A stretch of DNA of 64,000 nt from Stratiformator vulcanicus (GCF_007744515.1 NZ_CP036268.1:2023712-2087711), one strand, 5' to 3'. Shown: positions 35,089-45,158, counted from the stretch's first letter. Program-made: numbers and translations. The notes: generated by a model not told the origin, from the letters alone.

Positions 35089-35979
35089 ATGGGAAATAAG
35101 GGAAGTCAATTTGCCGGGGTCACCGTTGCGCTCGTGACGCCCTTCAAAGACGGTGCGGTCGATGAGGCCATGCTGCGGAAACTGGTCGACTGGCACGTCG
35201 AAGTGGGGACCGACTGCATCAGCCCCTGCGGGACGACCGGCGAAAGCCCGACCCTCTCACACGACGAGCACGAACGGGTGATCGCGATCGTGTGCGAGCA
35301 GGCAGCCGGGCGAGTAAAAGTTATCGCCGGCACCGGGTCGAACAGCACCGCTGAGGCCGTCCGGCTGACCGAGCGAGCCAAGGCCGACGGGGCCGATGCG
35401 GCGCTGATGGTCGCGCCGTACTACAACAAGCCGACGCAGGAAGGCTTCTATCAGCACTTTCGGACGGTGGCGGATACGGTCGATTTTCCGATTGTCCTCT
35501 ACAACATCCCCGGTCGAACGTCGAAAAATATGGAGCCGGAGACGATCTGTCGGCTCGCCGAATTGGAGCAGGTCGTCGCGATTAAGGAATCGACCGGCTC
35601 GATCGATCAAGCGTCCGCGATTCTGGCCGACTGTGATTTGACGCTGCTCTCGGGCGATGACAGCATGACGCTGCCGCTGATGTCGATCGGAGGCAGTGGT
35701 GTCGTCTCCGTGGCGGCGAACATTGTTCCGCGCGAAGTGAAGGCCCTCGTCTCTTCCTTTGCCGAAGGGAATGCGGCGCAGGCGAAGCAGATGCACTGCA
35801 AGCTCTTCCCTCTATGCCGCGATATGTTGTCGCTGTCGACGAATCCGATTCCGGTCAAGACTGCGATGCGGCTGTTGGGGCATGAAGTGGGCGACGTTCG
35901 GCTTCCGCTTGTGCCGCTGACCGAGGTAGAGATTGCGACATTAAAAAGAACACTGGGTTCGTTCGGGGTGATGGGCTGA
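35089..35979 (+). CDS. dapA: 4-hydroxy-tetrahydrodipicolinate synthase
   Basis: A 296-residue class I aldolase that condenses pyruvate with aspartate semialdehyde in lysine and meso-diaminopimelate synthesis. Catalytic residues are visible: the Schiff-base Lys166 in VVAIKESTG, Tyr138 in [10 protein letters not shown] with Arg143, and Thr49-Thr50 in GTTGESPTL. Length is typical. ATG 35089 has GGAG 6 nt upstream. With murD in the same window, it fits an organism that makes DAP peptidoglycan. Confidence 0.95.
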   Translation: MGNKGSQFAGVTVALVTPFKDGAVDEAMLRKLVDWHVEVGTDCISPCGTTGESPTLSHDEHERVIAIVCEQAAGRVKVIAGTGSNSTAEAVRLTERAKADGADAALMVAPYYNKPTQEGFYQHFRTVADTVDFPIVLYNIPGRTSKNMEPETICRLAELEQVVAIKESTGSIDQASAILADCDLTLLSGDDSMTLPLMSIGGSGVVSVAANIVPREVKALVSSFAEGNAAQAKQMHCKLFPLCRDMLSLSTNPIPVKTAMRLLGHEVGDVRLPLVPLTEVEIATLKRTLGSFGVMG

Positions 35980-36118
35980 GTTACGTCGCCGTGAAGGAAC
36001 TCGCCCGTCGATGACCCGCCTTGCGGGCGCGAGGTCCGAGTGGCCTGTCGACTGAGACTTCGTTCGAGTGAATTGTTGCCGTGACCTGTTGTGCTGATTT
36101 GTAGTACGGGGAGATGCC

Positions 36119-37450
36119 GTGGCTGGTCGACGTAATCCGTCCGATGATGATTTTGACGACGAATTCGAGGACGAAGGCTTCGAAGAGGATGAGGATGTTG
36201 ACTACGTCCTCTTTCAGGGAGCGCTCAACGGCCGCACGCCGGACCTGTCACGCCATGCGCGATTGACACAAGCCGCCTTGATGCCGGCCAAAGACTTAAT
36301 CACCGATGCGCTATTGCGCCGCGCGGAGATGATTCTCATCGAACCGCGCGGCAATGCCGCGATGATTCGTCTGTTTATTGACGGCGTCGCCTATCCCGGC
36401 GGTCGAATGCAGATGCGTCAAGCGGCGGCCGTTAGTCAGATGCTCAAGTTACTGACCGGCCTGAATCCTCAGACGCGCGATCGCAAACAGCGTGGCGGCG
36501 TCAAAGCGGAACTCGACGAAATTCCCTACGAACTGCACATCGACTTCGAACCGTCGAAGGGCGGCGAGCGACTGACGATTCGGTGCAAGAACCTCAAGCA
36601 CAAGCCGGAGAAGCCGTCGGAACTCGGCCTCCACGAAGCACTCCGTGAGAAAATTCGCGAAGTATCGGGCAGCAATAACGGCTGTCTGTTCGTAAGCGGG
36701 CCGCCGATGTCGGGGGTCAGCGCTTCGACCATCGGCGTGCTGAAATCGATCGACGTTTATATCTACTCGATTTTCGTCCTGGAGAGCCTCGGTGAAGAGG
36801 TCCCCATGATGACGCCGTTCGAGAAGAACGAAGAGGAAACGCTGGAAGCTCAAATCGAACGGTGCCTGCGGCGCGAGCCTGACGTGCTCTACATTGGCGA
36901 ATTGGACGGCGAGGAGAAGCTCAATATCGCTTTTCAGTACGCGGACGTGACGTCGATTGTTTCGCAGTTCGCCGCGGCCGATGCCGTCGGCGGGTTGGCC
37001 AAACTTCTAAAGATTTCGGGCGATTCCGAAGCGGTCGCGAAGAACGTCGCCGGAATTATTTCTCCGAAGCTGGTCCGCAAGTTGTGCGAGAAGTGTCGCC
37101 AGGCTTTCCGTCCCAACCCCAAAATTCTTGCGAAGGTGGGACTTCCGCCCGAGACGAAGCTCCTCTATCGCGCCGCAAAGCCTCCCGCCGAGGACGATCC
37201 AGATGCCGAACTCTACGAGCCGTGCGAGAAATGCGGCGGCACCGGTTACTTCGGCCGGGTCGGCATCTACGAGTTCCTGATCATGTCGGATGCGGTCAAA
37301 GAAGTGGTTCGCGGGAGGCCGGACGGGGCGAAGATCCGGCAGTTGATGAAGTCCGAGGAGATGCCGACTTACCAGCGCGAAGGGCTTCGCCTTGTGGCCG
37401 ACGGTGTGACGACGTTGGAAGAATTGCAGAGAATCCTGCGATCGAAGTGA
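36119..37450 (+). CDS. GspE/PilB-like protein with a degenerate P-loop
   Basis: A 443-residue relative of type II secretion / type IV pilus assembly ATPases. An acidic N-terminal tail (DDDFDDEFEDEGFEEDED) is followed by an N-domain and a RecA-like domain. The Walker A position reads GPPMSGVS (residues 194-201) where active enzymes have GPTGSGKT, so the lysine is Val200. The Walker B region REPDVLYIGELDGEE is partly kept. The two CxxC pairs of the GspE zinc site (CEKC near 322 and CEKC near 372) are present. It is probably unable to hydrolyse ATP and may be a structural or regulatory partner. GTG 36119 has GGGGAG upstream. Confidence 0.82.
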   Translation: MAGRRNPSDDDFDDEFEDEGFEEDEDVDYVLFQGALNGRTPDLSRHARLTQAALMPAKDLITDALLRRAEMILIEPRGNAAMIRLFIDGVAYPGGRMQMRQAAAVSQMLKLLTGLNPQTRDRKQRGGVKAELDEIPYELHIDFEPSKGGERLTIRCKNLKHKPEKPSELGLHEALREKIREVSGSNNGCLFVSGPPMSGVSASTIGVLKSIDVYIYSIFVLESLGEEVPMMTPFEKNEEETLEAQIERCLRREPDVLYIGELDGEEKLNIAFQYADVTSIVSQFAAADAVGGLAKLLKISGDSEAVAKNVAGIISPKLVRKLCEKCRQAFRPNPKILAKVGLPPETKLLYRAAKPPAEDDPDAELYEPCEKCGGTGYFGRVGIYEFLIMSDAVKEVVRGRPDGAKIRQLMKSEEMPTYQREGLRLVADGVTTLEELQRILRSK

Positions 37451-37614
37451 TCGAAAGGCCACGCTTTTGGGGCTTGGTTGGCCGATTTTTCCGGTCTTGA
37501 CGATTCGATTGAAAGTGCGGGCGTCCTGCAGTCGATACTACCGGTAGAACCGCCTCTTGGCGTTCGATTCGGTACAACTGGCGATCTCACTCGGGACTCA
37601 AGGACATCGCACGG

Positions 37615-37872
37615 ATGAAACTCACACCGTGGAAAATCCGAAGCGTAGCGGCGGCACTCGTGCTGTCGGCAGCCCCGTTTGCGATGACCGGCTGTCAGTC
37701 GAGCGTTGCGGGACAAACGCTGCCGTCGCCGTGGTATCTTCGTGACGACGTGCAGTTCTATCCGGCCGGGCCGGAATTCCTGCTGCCCAACCAGGTTCGT
37801 GCTCTCGAAGAGTACAAACTGCGTCAGGCGGCTGAAGAAGCGGGAATCGATCCGGGGCTGGAAGGCTTCTAA
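37615..37872 (+). CDS. Small lipoprotein downstream of the GspE-like gene
   Basis: An 85-residue protein with a signal peptide ending in a lipobox (FAMTGC, Cys at about residue 27). The mature 59 residues include a PSPWYLRDDVQFYPAGPEF stretch and a helical C-terminus (ALEEYKLRQAAEEAG). No family is recognised. It follows the GspE-like gene by 164 bp in the same orientation, so it could be a pilotin-like partner, but this is context only. Confidence 0.65.
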   Translation: MKLTPWKIRSVAAALVLSAAPFAMTGCQSSVAGQTLPSPWYLRDDVQFYPAGPEFLLPNQVRALEEYKLRQAAEEAGIDPGLEGF

Positions 37873-38002
37873 AGTCGGTGCCCGCGATCTGTCATGACTG
37901 GCAACGGCATGCTGCCTGCGAATCCGCAGGCACCGCCGTCGGAATCCGCGACATGCACGCCGCAATCTGCTGCGAACGCGGATGAGCGGCTGTGCCTCGT
38001 GA

Positions 38003-39775
38003 TTAGACCTGTTTCGACATCCGCTCGGCCAAGCGCGTCAAAGCGGGGCTGACGTCGTCCGGTTTGAGGTGGACGTTCAGAATGCTGAACGCGTCCTCGT
38101 TCGCCATGGCGGCCTTGAGGGCCTGATCGAGTTCGCCCTCGGTGCGGATTTCGAATCCCCATCCGCCGCCGAGCAAATCGGGCATGCGGTGATAGGCCCA
38201 ATCGGGGATATCGTTGAACGGCCCCTCCTGCAGGAAGCGCTCCGTCGTGTAGCCGTGGTTATTCAGCACGACCACGATGGGGTTGAACCCGAGTTTGAGG
38301 GACGTCGACAGTTCCTGCCCCGTCATCTGAAATGCGCCGTCGCCGACCAGAACGAGCGGACGGAGCGACCGATCGGCAACCTGCACGCCGACTGAAGCTG
38401 GCACTGCAAACCCCATTGATGTGTAATAGGCCGGGCTCAGAAACTCTGTGTGCTGATGGATCGAGAGGTCGACCGACCCGAACAGGGAGTCGCCGACATC
38501 CGCGACCACGACCATCTTCTCGTCCAACATCGCATTGATCCGCCCGAAGAGTTGGCGGACCGTCACGTTCGCGTCGGGCGAAATTTCGTATGAATCGAGC
38601 GGTGACCCCTCGTTCTTCGGCAACTTTCTCTTCTTCATCTTCAAGTCGGCCTCGGCGAGACCGCTCACGAAGTCGGACAGTTCGACGTCGTGAAAGTGAT
38701 GGTGAGAAATGCGCAGCTTCTCGCTGGTCGCATAGACGCAGCGTCCTGGGTCGAGCCGCGCGGTGTAGATTCCGAGGTTGATGTCAGTCATGAAGCAGCC
38801 GAGCAGAATCACGCAATCGCTGCCTTCGACGTACTCTCGAACCGACGCGCGACCCATCGCTCCCTCGTAGACGCCGAGGTACAGCGGATGTTTTTCGCTG
38901 ACCACCGATTTGCCCAGCAGCGTCGAGCAGACCGGAATCGAATTGCGTTCGGCAAACTCCAGAACGGGTTCGCGCAAGCCGAAGCGATGCGTCTCGACGC
39001 CGGCGAGAATGACTGGTTGGGAGGCTCCCGCGATCATCTCAGCGGCTTCGTCGAGAGCTTCGGATAACGCCGCGGCATCACTGGGATGCGTCCGGCTCAA
39101 CGGAACGTGAGGGTACAGAGCTTTGGTCTCAACGCGGTCTCTGGGTAACTCCAAAAAGACGGGCCGTTTGTAGCGCACGGCCGCTTCGAGGCACCGGTCG
39201 ATTTCACGAAACGCCGTCAACGGATCGTCGAGTGAAGCGTTGGCAACCGTGATCTTCTCGAAGACCTGACGCTGAGTGTCGAAGTCGCGGACGCGGTGGT
39301 GCAGGAGTGGGTCCGATGTTCGCTCATCGACTCCCGGGGCGCCGCTGATCACGACGACCGGCGACTTCTCGGCGAACGCACCGGCGATCGAGTTGCACAA
39401 ACTCAGCCCGCCCACGCAGTAGGTCACGCATACGGCTCCGAGGCCGTGGACCCGAGCGTAGGCATCGGCCGCGTAGCCGGCGTTGTCTTCCCGCGTGGTG
39501 CCGACGACTCGGATCGGGCTTTCTTCCAGCATTCCGTAGAAATTGAGCACGAAGTCGCCCGGAATGCCGAAGACGTCGTCCACCCCGTACGCTTGGAGCC
39601 GGTCGATCAGGTAGCCGCCGATCGTGTGCTGTTCATCGCCGGAGGGCTTTGCCTTCTTCGCTCCGGCTGACGCAGATTTCGATGCCTTTCCGTTCGTGTT
39701 TTTCTGCTTCGAGACCTTACTTGAAGTGCTCGGCTCAGCACGTTTTTTCGGGTTGGTCGCCGTCTTCCCTGCCAT
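38003..39775 (-). CDS. Thiamine-diphosphate 2-oxoacid decarboxylase (pyruvate/indolepyruvate decarboxylase family)
   Basis: A 590-residue ThDP enzyme. The N-terminal PYR domain has [10 protein letters not shown], the cofactor Glu in [14 protein letters not shown], and the paired histidines in [19 protein letters not shown] that mark the decarboxylase subgroup. The C-terminal PP domain has [11 protein letters not shown] ending in NN, and [15 protein letters not shown] contains the further catalytic Glu. The likely product is an aldehyde from pyruvate, phenylpyruvate or indolepyruvate. The first 50 residues are a Lys/Ser/Ala-rich basic tail not found in typical members. ATG 39775 has AGGAG 8 nt upstream. 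Confidence 0.88.
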   Translation of the reverse strand: MAGKTATNPKKRAEPSTSSKVSKQKNTNGKASKSASAGAKKAKPSGDEQHTIGGYLIDRLQAYGVDDVFGIPGDFVLNFYGMLEESPIRVVGTTREDNAGYAADAYARVHGLGAVCVTYCVGGLSLCNSIAGAFAEKSPVVVISGAPGVDERTSDPLLHHRVRDFDTQRQVFEKITVANASLDDPLTAFREIDRCLEAAVRYKRPVFLELPRDRVETKALYPHVPLSRTHPSDAAALSEALDEAAEMIAGASQPVILAGVETHRFGLREPVLEFAERNSIPVCSTLLGKSVVSEKHPLYLGVYEGAMGRASVREYVEGSDCVILLGCFMTDINLGIYTARLDPGRCVYATSEKLRISHHHFHDVELSDFVSGLAEADLKMKKRKLPKNEGSPLDSYEISPDANVTVRQLFGRINAMLDEKMVVVADVGDSLFGSVDLSIHQHTEFLSPAYYTSMGFAVPASVGVQVADRSLRPLVLVGDGAFQMTGQELSTSLKLGFNPIVVVLNNHGYTTERFLQEGPFNDIPDWAYHRMPDLLGGGWGFEIRTEGELDQALKAAMANEDAFSILNVHLKPDDVSPALTRLAERMSKQV

Positions 39776-40094
39776 TGTCGGTGCTCCTGCGTGCGGTGCG
39801 ATCGAATCGACAGCCCGACCAGTTCTCGCTTGAGGCGGCGACGGTTTGATCGGCCGACCGTCACCTGATGAAATTCTCCGGGGCACCATCCGAACGGTCA
39901 ACCGGCAGACTGCGGCGAACCCATGGGGCGAACCGTTTTTGTTGGAGCCGTGAGCCCAGGTTTATGGCCGATTCGATATTGACCGCCGGTATCAATTGTG
40001 CCATATCGGGCGTTCTCTCCACTTCACTTCCAATCCATCGCCATTTCGGCACTTCCAGCAAATCGATCCGTCCGGATCGACAGGATGATTGCGC
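39776..40094. other. Divergent intergenic region
   Basis: 319 bp between the decarboxylase (minus) and the repeat lipoprotein (plus). The decarboxylase frame stays open for 42 codons into it, but these are Pro/Arg-rich. No promoter, repeat or RNA structure was recognised. Confidence 0.35.
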
Positions 40095-42050
40095 ATGCAA
40101 CGCCCCTTCACCGCGGCGCTCATCGGCCTTTGCGCGCTGATCGCGGTCGGCTGCCAGAGTCTCTCCGAGAAACGGACCGTTCGGCTCTTCGCCGAGGCGC
40201 TGTCCGAAGGCGATTACGAGGCGCTCACCGAGCGATCCTCGCCACGCTTTCAATCGGTCGCTCTGCCCGAACCGGACGCTCTGACCCATTTGAAGTCACT
40301 CTCCTTGCCGACCGGCGAGTTCGAGGTCAAAGAGATCGTCGATCTACAGGACGACGACTGGACCGATCCAGACATCCCGGAGAAAATCGTAACGGTCGAG
40401 GTCGGCAATCCTCCGCGGACCATGCGGTATCGAATCGCACGGTCCGGGCATGGCGGTCGATGGGTTGTCGACGATGTCTTCATGCGGCGGGTGAACGAGG
40501 GCGTGACCAGCACCCGCAGCGTGACCGAACAGATGACCCTGCTGCTGGCGGTCTCAAATTTCGTTGAAGAGTGGGCCGATAAAGACGGCGGGCGCGATAC
40601 GTCTGCCCTCGCCGAACCGTTGGCGTCGAACTTTGCTGCACTGCCGGAAGCCCAACGCGAAGCGCTCGCGCACCGCATGTTCCACGGCTTCTCGAAGCGA
40701 AATCTCTCGCCCGAAGCGTCCATTGATGATGGGGTCGCGGTCGTCACAATGACTCGCCCCGGAGGCCGGGTCCTGCTGTCGCTCAAACGCGACGGGAACG
40801 CGACTTGGTTGGTCGACGAAATCGCGTTCGAAGATCGTGACAAAAAACTGCATCTGAATTCGCTGAATCAGGCTGCCTTAGCACTCGATGTCGGTAACTC
40901 ATTTTTCGACGCCTATACCGCGGCGGACCTCGATGGTTTGCAGTCGACGGCGACGGATCGATTTTTCAATCACTGCCTGAAGTCGGCGGACCTTTCGAAG
41001 GTCAGTCTCGACGAAGCGGCTGCGGCTCGTGGTCGAATTGCACTCGATCTTCTTGACGAGAGTGCGGAATTGGTCGCGCAGACCGATGGCGGTCGCGTCG
41101 TCATCGCCTTGGATTTAGTCGGCGCCGATGACTCCTCAACCGGTCGAAAGTTTCGCGTCTCCGAAGTCACGCTGTTCTCACCCAACGATCAAGAAGAGCG
41201 GCGACTTTCCTCGGCACTCACCGGCGACGCCGTCATGCTGCTGTTTGCCGGGGCACTCGCGGATGGCGATTTGTCGCTCCTGTCGCAAACCTCGACGTAC
41301 GACTTCCGGGAGCGCGTGTGGAAATACGTCAAGCCGGGTGATCTCGACCGACTTCCGTTGGATGAAGTCCGAAACTCAGCGCCAATCGTCGACCGCGTCA
41401 TCTATCGTGGTCCGGTCACCGAGTACCTCGTGATGCACGGGGGCGTGGCGGCGACCTATCACCTGATCGATCAGGGGGGCGCGGTTCGCGTCAACGATGT
41501 GCAACTGGCCGTCGAGAACCGACCCCGTTCACTCAAACAAACATTGGAACACACGTTGCCCGTCATCGTGTTTTGCCGAGGTGTTGAGCAGGACGATCTC
41601 AACATGGTGCGGCAGACATGCTCGTCGGAATTTAATCGCCTGGTCTGGTCGCAGATGCGAGCGACGCCACGCGAAGCGAAAACGGTGGCGGCCCTGCTGA
41701 AACAACCCTTGGCCTCCCTCGAGATCGGAAGCGAAGCCGTCAAAGTTAAATTCGGCGACTCATCGAGCGGCGGCGCGGTCAAGCTGATTCGCGAGGGTGA
41801 AGACTTCCGCATCGACGAACTCGTCGCCGTTGCCGGGCCCGCGGCGCATCAGCAAGCCGAACTCAAGCAGGCTCTTAAAGACATGATCGCCGCCGGTTCG
41901 CTGCAGCGACGAACGCGCGGCGATGTTCAAACCAATCGGCAGGTCGTGCCTGTCGGATATACGACATCAGAGGAAATGATTGGCTTGCCGACTCAACCGG
42001 GAATCGAGCGGACGGCGGGAAAGGTCGAAACCAACCGCGCTCAACATTAA
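40095..42050 (+). CDS. Lipoprotein built of four SnoaL/NTF2-like repeats
   Basis: A 651-residue protein with a lipobox (ALIAVGC, Cys at residue 19). The mature part appears to hold four related modules of about 130-150 residues. Each starts with a helix of the type LFAEALSEGDYEAL, LLLAVSNFVEEW, GNSFFDAYTAADLDGL or LFAGALADGDLSLL, and ends with strands such as WVVDDV, WLVDEI and FRIDEL. A partial fifth module (IVFCRGVEQDDLNMV) may be present. This is the NTF2/SnoaL pattern. No catalytic residues are evident. ATG 40095 is chosen over TTG 40089. Confidence 0.65.
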   Translation: MQRPFTAALIGLCALIAVGCQSLSEKRTVRLFAEALSEGDYEALTERSSPRFQSVALPEPDALTHLKSLSLPTGEFEVKEIVDLQDDDWTDPDIPEKIVTVEVGNPPRTMRYRIARSGHGGRWVVDDVFMRRVNEGVTSTRSVTEQMTLLLAVSNFVEEWADKDGGRDTSALAEPLASNFAALPEAQREALAHRMFHGFSKRNLSPEASIDDGVAVVTMTRPGGRVLLSLKRDGNATWLVDEIAFEDRDKKLHLNSLNQAALALDVGNSFFDAYTAADLDGLQSTATDRFFNHCLKSADLSKVSLDEAAAARGRIALDLLDESAELVAQTDGGRVVIALDLVGADDSSTGRKFRVSEVTLFSPNDQEERRLSSALTGDAVMLLFAGALADGDLSLLSQTSTYDFRERVWKYVKPGDLDRLPLDEVRNSAPIVDRVIYRGPVTEYLVMHGGVAATYHLIDQGGAVRVNDVQLAVENRPRSLKQTLEHTLPVIVFCRGVEQDDLNMVRQTCSSEFNRLVWSQMRATPREAKTVAALLKQPLASLEIGSEAVKVKFGDSSSGGAVKLIREGEDFRIDELVAVAGPAAHQQAELKQALKDMIAAGSLQRRTRGDVQTNRQVVPVGYTTSEEMIGLPTQPGIERTAGKVETNRAQH

Positions 42051-42051
42051 T

Positions 42052-42154
42052 AGCGGTTTCAAATCGCTCAACATACAAGCCCGAGGCGCAAGCCGTCGGG
42101 AAAATTGCCGGTTGATCGACCATCGGCTCTGGCTGGTATTGAAATCGCTTCTAG
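42052..42154. repeat. Palindromic dispersed element (family B, copy 2, opposite orientation)
   Basis: Read on the minus strand, it starts CTAGAAGCGATTTCAATACC and follows the copy at 23758-23868 almost base for base, with a 7 nt deletion in one arm. It fills most of the 177 bp between the repeat lipoprotein gene (plus) and phosphofructokinase (minus), a convergent junction. Confidence 0.75.
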
Positions 42155-42227
42155 CGGAATCGGTGCGCGACTCGGCCGATCGGCGACTCCGTCGAATTGA
42201 TGGCGTTGGCGTATCGAACCGCGAAGC

Positions 42228-43631
42228 TCAGATGGGGTCGGGATCGATGCCGTCGGCTTCGAGGTGCTCGAGCCGTTTGTGGATGTCGACGTTTACGCTG
42301 GGGTAAACCATCGAGAGCTTTCCCGGATTGAACGCGTCGTTGAGCAGGTGTTCAACGTCGTCGCGACCGAGAGCCTGAGTGAAGATCGGCTTGAGATAAG
42401 CCCGCCCGAATTTCGATGGCTGAAATTTCTTCTCGTCGTACAGATACGGATGGAGCGTCCGGGCGTGAATCTGGCCCCAGCGGTCCCGCAGTTTGTTGGC
42501 CGCGATCGAGTCGAGCTTGAAACCGTGCTCGGGTGAGTACTGCAGCGTCGCGATATGATTGTTGCGACCGTGGACCAGTAATTCGGTCGCTTTGCCGCCG
42601 AGCTGCGTGGCGTAAAAACGGTCGAACATAATCGGGCGTCCGCCCCGCTGCGTGTGACCGACTTTACGCGTGAAAATCGCCTGCTTGGCGTTGTCGTGTC
42701 GTCGCCGGTGCTGGAAGTATCCGTCGCCCAGTCGTTCAATCAGAATTTGTTGTAGCGCTTCGCTCGCTCCGGTGAATTGAATGTTGCCGGCCGGATCGAC
42801 GCTGGCCGACTTCGCGCCGAGCTGATGTCCTTCTTCGTCCCGGACGCCTTCACCGACCACGATGACCACGTGCTTTTGCAGCTCGTAGATTTCACGGACG
42901 CGCCGTTCGAGCCGCTCAATGTCGATCGGGATTTCCGGAACGAGGATGATGTCGGGCTGGCCGTAGGCTGAGCCGAGCGCGATGTATCCTGAATCGCGTC
43001 CCATCACCTCGACGATGGCGATTCGCCGGTGACTTTCGGCTGTCGTCCGGGTCCGTTCGATCGCCTGCGCAACCACAAACACGGCGGTCGCGTAACCGGG
43101 CGTGGCGTAGTTGACGATGTCGGCCAATTCGAGCTCGGTCCGGCTGTAAATGCGGGAATACTTCGATTTGTGGCCGGGTGTCTCGATGAGTTCCCAGTCG
43201 TTCGGCTCTTCGATGTAATTTAGGCCCAAATCGTTGTCGATCGTCTTGGGGGCCAGCGCGCAGGGAATGAAGTCGGAGATCGGTTGCAGGCCGTTGATCG
43301 TGCCGTCGCCGCCGACGCAGATAATGCCTTCGATCCCGAGCCGACGCAGCCGCGCCACGACCGCCTTGAGCAGCTCTTTTTCGTTCTTGTCGATATAGGT
43401 CCGCGAGGCCCCGAGAATCGTGCCGCCGATGTCGGGTCGCAATTCGGGAATCGTCGTTCGGAGCGGATTGAGCCGCAGGTGCGGGATCCGCGGGTCGACC
43501 ATTCCGCCGAACCCTTTGATGATTCCGATAACCTCGACGCCGAGTTGATTGGCCCGTTCGACGACCCCGTAAATGGTCGCGTTCAACGCGGGCGTATCGC
43601 CTCCCGCGGTCAAGACGCCGATACGTCGCAT
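42228..43631 (-). CDS. 6-phosphofructokinase, PPi-like subgroup with an ATP-type glycine
   Basis: A 467-residue PFK-A family enzyme phosphorylating fructose 6-phosphate. The phosphoryl-donor motif is GGDG at residues 107-110 (Gly as in ATP enzymes), while the catalytic loop is PKTIDND at 128-134 with Lys129, as in PPi-type enzymes (ATP enzymes usually have Gly). MGRDSGYIAL at 210 contacts substrate. An insertion of about 30 residues lies at 140-175. The Gly/Lys pair is seen in ATP-dependent members of the PPi-like clade, so ATP is the likelier donor. It is longer than E. coli PfkA (320). Confidence 0.9.
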   Translation of the reverse strand: MRRIGVLTAGGDTPALNATIYGVVERANQLGVEVIGIIKGFGGMVDPRIPHLRLNPLRTTIPELRPDIGGTILGASRTYIDKNEKELLKAVVARLRRLGIEGIICVGGDGTINGLQPISDFIPCALAPKTIDNDLGLNYIEEPNDWELIETPGHKSKYSRIYSRTELELADIVNYATPGYATAVFVVAQAIERTRTTAESHRRIAIVEVMGRDSGYIALGSAYGQPDIILVPEIPIDIERLERRVREIYELQKHVVIVVGEGVRDEEGHQLGAKSASVDPAGNIQFTGASEALQQILIERLGDGYFQHRRRHDNAKQAIFTRKVGHTQRGGRPIMFDRFYATQLGGKATELLVHGRNNHIATLQYSPEHGFKLDSIAANKLRDRWGQIHARTLHPYLYDEKKFQPSKFGRAYLKPIFTQALGRDDVEHLLNDAFNPGKLSMVYPSVNVDIHKRLEHLEADGIDPDPI

Positions 43632-43905
43632 AGCTCGAACCTATCCCGCGGGTAATTTGACTGAGGCGACGAGCGCGAACTAACGCAAAAACGATTTGGC
43701 CGACGACGCGACAGTGACGTTACACACGCTCAATTGCACGGAAAGCGGAGAGAAACATGACGGCGGATCGAGGGCGGGCGAGCGGACTGCGTGCGAGCCA
43801 CCGTGAGTAGGGAGAATACCCACTGGCTGCGGGGGAATTCAATCGGCGAATCACCGATTTCACGCGAAAACGAGGGAGCAACGGATGAGCAGCCGCAATG
43901 TCGGC

Positions 43906-44160
43906 CTAAGCGACCTCAACCGGCTCAACATTGATCCGCCGACCTTTGCGGTCGAAATAGACGTGTCCGTCGCACAGGGCGAAAATCGTGTAGTCGCGAC
44001 CCATGCCGACGTTCATGCCGGGATGCCACTTCGTGCCGCACTGCCGGGCGATAATGTTCCCGGCGATGACCGATTGGCCGCCGAACTTTTTGATGCCCCG
44101 TCGTTGGGCATTCGAATCCCGACCGTTCCGGCTCGAGCCCTGTCCCTTTTTATGTGCCAT
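43906..44160 (-). CDS. rpmA: 50S ribosomal protein bL27
   Basis: An 84-residue protein with the bL27 start [16 protein letters not shown] and the core [19 protein letters not shown]...GTKWHPG. No N-terminal cleavable extension of the Firmicutes type is present. bL27 lies near the peptidyl-transferase centre. rplU (bL21), normally directly upstream, is not present here; the upstream neighbour is a secreted protein. Confidence 0.97.
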   Translation of the reverse strand: MAHKKGQGSSRNGRDSNAQRRGIKKFGGQSVIAGNIIARQCGTKWHPGMNVGMGRDYTIFALCDGHVYFDRKGRRINVEPVEVA

Positions 44161-44318
44161 AGCCGTCGCGTCCGAAAATCGCTGAAAACGTCAAAAGGAA
44201 TGCCCTGCGGCGAGCGGGGGAGAATCGCAGACTTCTCGCGAAATTTCAACCGAATTCAGCAATCGCGACCGAACGGAGCCGAACGTCCGATCAGTCACGG
44301 GCTGTTCGGCGCTGAACT

Positions 44319-45158
44319 TCAGGACCCACTCCCGAGATCGACTTTGCCTTCCTGCCGCAATTCTTCGTCGGGGAGGTAGAGCCATCGCGGGCCGCCTTTG
44401 AACTGAAATTCTTTCTCTTCTTCTTCAAATTGGTCGCCGGGCCGCCAGAAGTCTTGCACCAAGACCCGTCGCAGGATCATCGGCTGCCCGCCGGGACCCT
44501 TCATCTCTTGGTAACCGTTCGAGAACCCTTCGAGCGCGACACGGAAAAAGTCGGTTTCCGGATCGATGTTGCGCCACATGGCGACCCCGTAAATCACGTC
44601 GTCACGATCCGGCTTTTCGCCTTCGGCGAGCCGTTTCGGAATCGGTTGCACGATCGAGACGGAATTATTGAGTTTCGTGTCCTTCAGATCGCCCCGCATC
44701 TCTCGCCGCTCGATCGCGGCTTGGGCTTCGGGAATAGTCACGTCGAAGTGTGAAACGGGGGCGTCCCCATCCTGCGTGACGAGCAGAAACCGAGGAATGA
44801 TCAGCGACGGACCCGGCGGATCGTCGTAGACGTTGACGGGATCAAGGTCGGGCGTTTCCGGCGGAGTCTTCAGCGCTCGATTTTTCACCCGATAAACAAG
44901 ATACCAAATCAGTTCTTCGGTCTTCTCGCCCGACTTCGGATCGGTGATGCCGACGCGAATCAGCCGGGCCGGCTTTAAGTCGACCTCGAGCACCCAAAGG
45001 TCGGTTTGGGTCGTCAACTCTTCGCCTGAGACCGACGGTTCCGCCGTGACCGCGAAACCACGCTGGTTCCCTTGCGCCTGCGCGGTCGGAACGGCCAGCG
45101 ATCCGACCACGACGGTCAGACCGACTGCGGCGATTGCTCGTAAACGGTTGCGAACCAT
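44319..45158 (-). CDS. Secreted protein of unknown function
   Basis: A 279-residue exported protein with a signal peptide ending near AQAQ (residues 27-30). The mature region is beta-rich in the first half (DLWVLEVDLKPARLIRVGI), has a middle segment with Pro/Asp turns, and ends acidic with short Gly/Ser. No domain or catalytic motif is recognised. It is upstream of rpmA in the same orientation with 158 bp between. It resembles secreted planctomycete proteins found near translation genes, but that is only a positional observation. Confidence 0.7.
   Translation of the reverse strand: MVRNRLRAIAAVGLTVVVGSLAVPTAQAQGNQRGFAVTAEPSVSGEELTTQTDLWVLEVDLKPARLIRVGITDPKSGEKTEELIWYLVYRVKNRALKTPPETPDLDPVNVYDDPPGPSLIIPRFLLVTQDGDAPVSHFDVTIPEAQAAIERREMRGDLKDTKLNNSVSIVQPIPKRLAEGEKPDRDDVIYGVAMWRNIDPETDFFRVALEGFSNGYQEMKGPGGQPMILRRVLVQDFWRPGDQFEEEEKEFQFKGGPRWLYLPDEELRQEGKVDLGSGS

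Noticed and set aside
43885-44379. 164 aa plus-strand frame over rpmA
   Set aside because: It is the antisense shadow of bL27, which is unmistakable on the other strand.
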